From positions 1-10,319 of the forward strand of contig NZ_CALUDM010000122.1 in NCBI RefSeq assembly GCF_943914805.1: DNA of 10,319 nucleotides. The letters run 5' to 3'. The notes beneath the pieces were generated by a model that saw only the letters and a list, made by a program, of their open reading frames with translations, ran no database searches and had not been told where the DNA came from. The position numbers and the translations under genes are program-made. The DNA is from an uncultured Acinetobacter sp. Its GTDB lineage: Bacteria; Pseudomonadota; Gammaproteobacteria; Pseudomonadales; Moraxellaceae. Of this stretch, positions 5,398-10,319 are shown one piece after another (position 1 is the first letter of the stretch; each line of letters begins with the position of its first letter).

Positions 5398-6135
5398 ATG
5401 GACATCCTGGTTTGTGATGATGAACCATTGGCAGTGGAACGTTTGTCACGATTAGTGTCTCAATTAGGACATCACGTTATCGCAACAGCACAGCATGGGC
5501 GACAAGCTTTGGACATGGTTCAACAGTTTGAGCCAGACGTTGTACTGCTTGATATTCAAATGCCTGAAATGGATGGGCTGACCTGTGCGCAGCATTTAGC
5601 ACATTTTAACCCAATGCCAGCAATTGTATTTTGCACAGCATATGATGAACATGCTTTGCAAGCGATCCAATCTCAAGCAAAAGGATATTTGTTAAAACCA
5701 ATAGCAAAGGATGAATTGGAAGCAGTTTTGGGGAATGTAACCAAACTGACGCAAGCTCAACTCACTAATTTAGAAAAAAAAGAACTCATGGAAGAAAAAG
5801 TGCAAAGACAGCAAATTGCTGCAAAAACGTATCGAGGTTTAGAATTAATTCCTGTAGAAAATATTTACTATTTTCTAGCAGATCAGAAGTATGTCACTGT
5901 GCGCCATAAAAACGGTAGTGTGCTGATTGATGAAACTTTGAAGGATCTAGAAACTGAATTTGCAGACCGTTTTATTCGAATTCACCGTAATGCTTTAATT
6001 TCTTTAGACTATTTGGATGGTTTGGAAATGGTTGCATCTGGGCAGTATCAAGCGAGATGTCGGGAGTTAGAAGAACGCTTGGCAGTCAGTCGCCGTCATT
6101 TACCTTTGCTTAGAGAGCGCATGCAAAACTTATAG
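5398..6135 (+). CDS. algR: AlgR-type LytTR response regulator
   Basis: This 245-residue cytosolic transcription factor has a receiver domain at residues 1-~120 with acidic pocket D7/D8, phospho-acceptor D52 in LLDIQMPEMDG, T80 and K100. A linker helix leads to a LytTR DNA-binding domain at ~143-240, with FIRIHRNALI and a closing SRRHLPLLRERM motif. LytTR proteins bind DNA through a beta-rich fold to short direct repeats. It pairs with the kinase upstream. In Pseudomonas AlgR regulates alginate, twitching motility and virulence; the regulon here is unknown. The length equals the Pseudomonas protein (about 248) and no key residue is missing. The 92-bp gap to hemC is large enough to hold a separate promoter. 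Confidence 0.93.
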   Translation: MDILVCDDEPLAVERLSRLVSQLGHHVIATAQHGRQALDMVQQFEPDVVLLDIQMPEMDGLTCAQHLAHFNPMPAIVFCTAYDEHALQAIQSQAKGYLLKPIAKDELEAVLGNVTKLTQAQLTNLEKKELMEEKVQRQQIAAKTYRGLELIPVENIYYFLADQKYVTVRHKNGSVLIDETLKDLETEFADRFIRIHRNALISLDYLDGLEMVASGQYQARCRELEERLAVSRRHLPLLRERMQNL

Positions 6136-6160
6136 TTGTATAGGAAAGTTAAATCATTTT

Positions 6161-6204
6161 GATAATTTACTTGCATTTTTGACATAGCAGGGTAAGTTTA
6201 CATT
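6161..6204 (+). promoter_or_regulatory. Possible hemC promoter region
   Basis: The 92-bp gap before hemC contains a perfect TTGACA (6179-6184), but the best following hexamer, TACATT (6199-6204), is only 14 bases away. CATTGT at 16 bases is poor. A separate GATAAT (6161-6166) matches five of six -10 bases but lacks a good -35. Either could serve, so an internal promoter separating hem genes from algZR is plausible but not proven. Confidence 0.3.
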
Positions 6205-6227
6205 GTTTAAAGTTTGGCAAAGCTGAA

Positions 6228-7154
6228 ATGAAGAAAACCTTGAAAATAGCTACACGTCAGAGCCCACTTGCTTTATGGCAGGCGGAACATATTCGTGATC
6301 GATTAGAACAGTTACATCCTCAGCTACACGTTGAGTTAGTCACTTTCGTTACTCAAGGTGATAAAATTTTAGATACCCCACTGGCTAAAATTGGCGGTAA
6401 AGGGTTATTTGTTAAAGAGTTAGAAGCAGCATTGTTGGATGGTCGTGCGGATTTAGCCGTTCATTCGATGAAAGATGTACCTATGCATTTACCTGAAGGT
6501 TTAGAACTGGCAGTTATTTGTGAGCGTGAAGACCCTTTTGATGCTTTTGTATCAAATCACTATGAAAAATTTGAAGATTTGCCACAAGGTGCCAAATTAG
6601 GAACATCAAGTTTACGTCGCAAAAGTCAGATTCTTAAACAGCGTCCAGATTTGGATGTGATTGATTTACGTGGCAATGTCGGTACACGTTTATCTAAGTT
6701 AGATGCAGGGCAGTATGATGCGATTATTCTCGCTAGTGCAGGATTAAAGCGTTTAGGGTTATTTGAGCGTATTCGCCATACTTTAACACCTGAAGTTAGC
6801 CTACCTGCTGTAGGGCAAGGTGCATTGGGTTTAGAATGCCGTTCTCATGATCAAGCGGTTTTAGACTTAATCATGCCGCTTATGCATGCTGAAACCAATG
6901 CGTGTGTTCGTGCTGAACGTGCTTTTAATGCATATTTGGAAGGGGGTTGTCAGGTACCTATTGCAGGTTTTGCTACTTTGGAAAATCAAACATTGTCCTT
7001 AGAAGGCCGTGTTGGCAGTACTGATGGTCAGACTTTATTGCGTAGCAATGTTCAAGGCGCACCAGAAAATGCTGAACAGCTGGGTGTACAGCTTGCACAA
7101 GACTTACTTCAACAAGGTGCTGGAGAATTACTCAAAGCACTTTATCAAGACTAA
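6228..7154 (+). CDS. hemC: Hydroxymethylbilane synthase (porphobilinogen deaminase)
   Basis: This 308-residue cytosolic enzyme joins four porphobilinogen units into hydroxymethylbilane in haem and sirohaem synthesis. The dipyrromethane cofactor is carried on Cys241 in EGGCQVPIAG. Asp83 in AVHSMKDVP is the catalytic acid, and SSLRRKSQ and LRGNVGTRL hold the substrate-binding arginines. Length agrees with the E. coli enzyme (about 313). There is no clear Shine-Dalgarno before the ATG (only AAAGCTGAA), which suggests modest translation initiation. The stop codon is directly followed by the hemD ATG (TAAATG), so the two are translationally coupled. Confidence 0.97.
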   Translation: MKKTLKIATRQSPLALWQAEHIRDRLEQLHPQLHVELVTFVTQGDKILDTPLAKIGGKGLFVKELEAALLDGRADLAVHSMKDVPMHLPEGLELAVICEREDPFDAFVSNHYEKFEDLPQGAKLGTSSLRRKSQILKQRPDLDVIDLRGNVGTRLSKLDAGQYDAIILASAGLKRLGLFERIRHTLTPEVSLPAVGQGALGLECRSHDQAVLDLIMPLMHAETNACVRAERAFNAYLEGGCQVPIAGFATLENQTLSLEGRVGSTDGQTLLRSNVQGAPENAEQLGVQLAQDLLQQGAGELLKALYQD

Positions 7155-7940
7155 ATGCTTTTTATTAATACACGTCCGATTGATCGTGCTCAGGCATTAA
7201 CACAATGCCTCAGCCAATCGGGCTTTGAAGTGCTTGATCTACCGTTGTTGGAGCTCAAGCCAAGACCTTTGACTCAATCCTTAAAACAACTCTATTCACA
7301 GCTTCAAGATACTCAATGTATCGTTGTGGTCAGTCCAACAGCTGTACAAATTGGCATGCAGTATCTGCAACAAGCAGGTATCTTAGCTTCACAAATTAAA
7401 CATAATATTCAATGGATAGCTGTAGGTAAAAAAACAGCTGAAGCCTTAGCCGAATATCAGATTTCCAGCCATGTACCTGAAGTGGAAACATCAGAAGGCA
7501 TGTTGAGTTTACCCATTTTCAATCAATTGCAAGATATTACTCAAATTGCGTTTTGGCGTGGGAAAGGTGGTCGTCAATTTATGATGCAGCAATGCGAAGA
7601 GCGTCATATAAAGGTTTTAAACTTCGTATTGTATGAACGTGAGTGTCCGCAGACGACTCTAAGTAAATTTTATGCATGGCTTCCTCACATAACACAAACT
7701 GAAAAACCCTATTGGAATTGCATTAGCAGTGAAGCCAGTTGGAAATATTGGATTGCATTAACCAAAGATCATCCAGACATTCTCAACGATTGTCATTATT
7801 TGGTTTTAGGTGAGCGTTTGTATCAATTATTGCTGGATGAGAAGAATAATCATCAAAAGTGTTTTAATATCACTAAGATTTTAGATTTAGAACCCAATAC
7901 GATTCTACAAATGATATTGCAGTTGCAAAGGAAGTTATGA
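7155..7940 (+). CDS. hemD: Uroporphyrinogen-III synthase
   Basis: This 261-residue cytosolic enzyme closes and isomerises hydroxymethylbilane to uroporphyrinogen III, the branch point for haem, sirohaem and cobalamin. The family is poorly conserved. Visible signs are the N-terminal INTRP motif, the segment IVVVSPTAVQIGMQYL (~residues 56-71), WIAVGKKTAEAL and the second-domain FWRGKGGRQFM...VLYERECP. Length is normal (E. coli 246). It starts right after the hemC stop and shares 4 bases (ATGA) with the next gene, giving a coupled hemCDXY unit. Confidence 0.93.
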   Translation: MLFINTRPIDRAQALTQCLSQSGFEVLDLPLLELKPRPLTQSLKQLYSQLQDTQCIVVVSPTAVQIGMQYLQQAGILASQIKHNIQWIAVGKKTAEALAEYQISSHVPEVETSEGMLSLPIFNQLQDITQIAFWRGKGGRQFMMQQCEERHIKVLNFVLYERECPQTTLSKFYAWLPHITQTEKPYWNCISSEASWKYWIALTKDHPDILNDCHYLVLGERLYQLLLDEKNNHQKCFNITKILDLEPNTILQMILQLQRKL

Positions 7941-8767
7941 AGAAGTTTATTTATTTCTTATTGTTCGTCGCTTTAGGATGGCTCATTAAACTGAGTTACG
8001 ACTTCTATCATGTTTCGCAACAGCTTGATGATATTCAACAGGTTCTACATAAAAGCGAACAGAAAAATGCCAGTTTGAATGATCAATTGGTTGCAGTACA
8101 AAGACAAACAGATGAGCCAACTTCAAAAGAATCGCAAAAAACTACAACAATTGATGCACACATAGAAGGGATTAGTCCCAGTGTTGTCATTAAACAACAA
8201 CTTGAATTGGTACAGTTTGCTTTGCAACAACAACAGTTTATTTATGCACTTGAGCACTTAACTCAACTGAATCAGTCTTTAGATCATTACACATTGGCAG
8301 ATACGGTAAAGCAAAGTTTGCATCAGACGATTAATCAAGATATACAAAGTATTCAACAATTTGTGATTGCTAAAAATGGGCAGCAAGCTCAGTTGGATGT
8401 CATGATTAAACAAATTGATCAAAATTTAGTGACTGAATTAAAAAATAATCAACTGAGTCCTGGGAAAAATCAACCTGAACATTTTTGGCAGAAATGGTTA
8501 CAAATCGATGTGATTGAGAATAATGCACCAGAATTGGTGAATCGAAAATTTATTTTAAAAGAAACACAATTTAGATTGTTACTTGCACAACAATTGCTTA
8601 GCAAAGGACAAAGTTCTGAATTTCAATCCATGTTAAACCAAGCAATTCAACAATTGGATCAATTACCAGACAAATCAAGTCAAAAATTAAAACAACAAGT
8701 GATTCAACTTAAACAAATACCGATGCTACCAGTGCCAAAACTGAGCAGTTTGGCTGTATTGGGGTAG
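7937..8767 (+). CDS. hemX: HemX-like membrane protein
   Basis: This 276-residue protein has one N-terminal membrane anchor (~residues 4-21, FIYFLLFVALGWLIKL). A short coiled-coil-like segment follows (~26-55), then a Gln-rich helical domain that fits the HemX family fold. HemX is encoded between hemD and hemY in many gammaproteobacteria and is often mis-annotated as a uroporphyrinogen methyltransferase. No methyltransferase motif is present here; its true role is unknown, perhaps scaffolding haem enzymes at the membrane. It is much shorter than the E. coli protein (about 393), mainly because it lacks a long N-terminal cytosolic tail. GGAAG precedes the ATG, which overlaps the hemD stop by 4 bases. 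The assignment rests mostly on position and topology. Confidence 0.78.
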   Translation: MKKFIYFLLFVALGWLIKLSYDFYHVSQQLDDIQQVLHKSEQKNASLNDQLVAVQRQTDEPTSKESQKTTTIDAHIEGISPSVVIKQQLELVQFALQQQQFIYALEHLTQLNQSLDHYTLADTVKQSLHQTINQDIQSIQQFVIAKNGQQAQLDVMIKQIDQNLVTELKNNQLSPGKNQPEHFWQKWLQIDVIENNAPELVNRKFILKETQFRLLLAQQLLSKGQSSEFQSMLNQAIQQLDQLPDKSSQKLKQQVIQLKQIPMLPVPKLSSLAVLG

Positions 8768-8771
8768 GTCG

Positions 8772-9965
8772 ATGAAACATATCTTTCAAATTTATGCGCT
8801 TATCAGTTTGGTGATTTTCGCTATTTTAAGTGTGATGAGTTATGCCGCAGGCGCAGGATATGTTTATCTGTTATGGAACAATATTCAAATCCAAAGCAAT
8901 TTATGGGCAGTCGTATTCTTTTGTGTTTTGATCAGCCTATTGATGCAACTGACGTGGACGGTGTTTAAGCGTTATTTAGCTCGTGAGAAAAGAAAGTTAG
9001 AGCATGTGTTGAGTTTTAGCCATTTGCATCCTTATGAAAAACTGGGTGTACTCTGGCTACTTGAAGGTGATGAAGAACAACCCGATGTGATTCAGCAAAT
9101 TTTTGATCAATCTGGATTGTTAAAACAAATTATTCAAGCACGTTTATTATTTAAACAAAATCATTATTCAGAAGCTTTGGCACTATTGGAAACCAGTCCG
9201 CCGTCTGCATTTGAACTGGCAGAAATTTTAAGAATTGAAATTTATTTGGCTCAACAAGATGCACAACAAGCCTTAACCCATTTGGAATTTTTAAATGGAC
9301 ACGATTTATCGCCATGGTTAAATCCATTGGCTGAAAGTTATAAGTTGTGTATGCAAAAATTGTGGGGGCAATTTGCAGTTGTATTTCCATGGGTATATTT
9401 GCATTCAACCCAGTTTGGTCAACTCGAAACAGCGACTAAGCAACAATGGTTAACGCAGTTGCTCAGTTGTTATGACCAAGCAAGTTTTGATGATATTGAA
9501 TTATTACAGCAAAAATTTTTGGAAATAGAAGACCAGCTTGAGCAAATGCCTTTTGAAAATAAAGTATTGTGGTTAAAAATCATCACGCGCTTACCAGAGC
9601 TTTCGCAACAACAGCAACAACTGGCAATTCAATTGTTAGATGAACGGTTTGATGAAGATGTATTTTATTTGTGGTTTCAACAGCAAATATTAAGACAAAA
9701 CCCAGATTACCTTTATTTGGAACAACAGATTTTAATTCTTGAAAATAAATATATCGATATTCCGATGTTTAGTTTTGTGAAATGGCATATATATATTGCA
9801 ACGCAAAGAGAATATGAAGCAGAACAGCTTTTATCATTATATCCGAATAATATTTTGATGAATTATCTCCGAATAAAAGCGAAATTAAATGGGAATGATG
9901 AATTAATTCAACAATTAAATTTAATTTTTGAAAAAGATACCAAATATATTCAATTTAAAATCTGA
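8772..9965 (+). CDS. hemY: HemY protein, haem biosynthesis-associated membrane protein
   Basis: This 397-residue protein is of normal HemY length. The HemY N-terminal domain has two hydrophobic segments (~residues 9-33 and 42-62) around GAGYVYLLWNNIQIQ, followed by the basic FKRYLAREKRK region. The rest is a TPR-like helical array, for example the helices around residues 129-175. This gammaproteobacterial HemY is not the protoporphyrinogen oxidase of the same name in Bacillus. It is linked genetically to a late step of protohaem synthesis, with mechanism unknown. It begins 4 bp after hemX. The last ~70 codons are noticeably AT-rich compared with hemC, but the frame is intact. Confidence 0.9.
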   Translation: MKHIFQIYALISLVIFAILSVMSYAAGAGYVYLLWNNIQIQSNLWAVVFFCVLISLLMQLTWTVFKRYLAREKRKLEHVLSFSHLHPYEKLGVLWLLEGDEEQPDVIQQIFDQSGLLKQIIQARLLFKQNHYSEALALLETSPPSAFELAEILRIEIYLAQQDAQQALTHLEFLNGHDLSPWLNPLAESYKLCMQKLWGQFAVVFPWVYLHSTQFGQLETATKQQWLTQLLSCYDQASFDDIELLQQKFLEIEDQLEQMPFENKVLWLKIITRLPELSQQQQQLAIQLLDERFDEDVFYLWFQQQILRQNPDYLYLEQQILILENKYIDIPMFSFVKWHIYIATQREYEAEQLLSLYPNNILMNYLRIKAKLNGNDELIQQLNLIFEKDTKYIQFKI

Positions 9966-9974
9966 GAGCGTAGT

Positions 9975-10295
9975 ATGAGTCAGTTAGCACAATTCCCCGT
10001 TATTTATGAACAGAAAGTCGCATGGGGAGATATGGATGCTTTTGGTCATGTAAATAACGTAATGTATTATCGTTATATAGAAAGTGCCCGAATTGCATAT
10101 TTTGATCTTTTAAATGTATTTGACCAAGATGTAGTTACTGTTGTTGCATCCAGCCAATGTAAATATTTAAAACCTGTATTTTATCCAGATGTGTTACATA
10201 TTGGTGCGCGAGTTGAAGAAGTTCGAAATAGTGCAATAAGAATGCATTATATTTTATATAGCACTGGCTTTGTTGCACAAAGATTTAAAAGATAA
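9975..10295 (+). pseudogene. Acyl-CoA thioesterase (hotdog fold), truncated by an IS
   Basis: The first 97 residues belong to a YbgC/4-hydroxybenzoyl-CoA thioesterase-type hotdog protein, which hydrolyses acyl-CoA thioesters in the cytosol. The active-site segment WGDMDAFGHVNNVMYYRYIESAR carries Asp21, His25 and Asn27/28. A complete protein should have about 135-150 residues. Here the family sequence stops at ...MHYILYST and the last 9 codons (from 10266) come from the inserted element, ending in TAA at 10293-10295. The final beta strands of the hotdog sheet are therefore missing and the product is probably non-functional. GAGAG overlapping the hemY stop serves as the ribosome site, and the 9-bp gap puts the gene at the end of the hem operon. 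Confidence 0.85.
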
Positions 10296-10319
10296 CACTC
10301 TGCTCATTTGAACAGAATT
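10266..10319. mobile_element. End of an insertion sequence, probably IS5 family
   Basis: GGCTTTGTTGCACAAA at 10266 resembles the terminal inverted repeat of IS903-type IS5-family elements (which begin GGCTTTGTTGAATAAA). The following CTCTGCTCATTTGAAC resembles the sub-terminal part of those elements. The reading frame of the thioesterase loses family similarity exactly at this point. IS6-family elements such as IS26 also start GGC-CTGTTGCA, so the family is not certain. Only 54 bp are visible: no transposase, no second end and no target duplication can be seen. Confidence 0.7.

Noticed and set aside
7009..7200. Open frame spanning the hemC-hemD junction in another frame
   Set aside because: It overlaps the ends of two well-supported genes and has no family-like sequence.
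9151..9408. Minus-strand open frame inside hemY
   Set aside because: It lies opposite the TPR-like part of hemY; no motif or ribosome site supports it.

Overview
The window looks like chromosomal DNA of a gammaproteobacterium of the order Moraxellales, most probably Acinetobacter. This rests on the AT-rich composition, the Gln/Asn-rich proteins, and the gene order argH | algZ-algR-hemC-hemD-hemX-hemY, a synteny block that I recall is shared with Pseudomonas. The genus call is inference; no rRNA or tRNA is present to confirm it.

Left part (1-2200): an AraC-family regulator (minus strand) is divergent from a small membrane-type fatty acid hydroxylase (plus strand). The 219-bp region between the two chosen starts holds a near-perfect 17-bp palindrome in the regulator's probable promoter. 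It also holds a two-half-site element (TTGTCAA / TGTCAATAT, 22 bp apart) in front of the hydroxylase. The same element, with the same internal spacing, recurs 828 bp away, just after the hydroxylase. That second site lies in a non-coding stretch that also has a perfect TATAAT box and a strong plus-strand intrinsic terminator. I read this stretch as a candidate unannotated small-RNA locus.

Middle part (2200-4330): argH (argininosuccinate lyase) and yggX (Fe(2+)-trafficking / iron-sulfur protection protein) form a minus-strand operon with an 11-bp gap. Their 3' flank has a perfect 12-bp inverted repeat over the yggX stop codon. Beyond it are two 67-bp units, 141 bp apart and 96% identical. On the minus strand each unit folds as a small hairpin followed by an intrinsic terminator. 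On the plus strand each unit contains a Shine-Dalgarno-preceded mini-ORF beginning with related residues.

Right part (4332-10319): divergent from argH comes the algZ-like histidine kinase and the algR-like LytTR response regulator. They are followed by the tetrapyrrole genes hemC and hemD (hydroxymethylbilane synthase and uroporphyrinogen-III synthase) and the membrane proteins hemX and hemY. These four are tightly packed: a gap of 0 bp, a 4-bp overlap, then a gap of 4 bp. A hotdog-fold acyl-CoA thioesterase gene follows hemY but is cut after 97 codons by a sequence starting GGCTTTGTTGCACAAA. That sequence resembles the terminal inverted repeat of an IS5-family (IS903-type) element, and the window ends inside it.

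Most genes are ordinary core metabolism. The interesting material is non-coding: the repeated regulator site around the hydroxylase, the terminator-bounded intergenic region, the duplicated hairpin units behind yggX, and the IS-broken thioesterase.
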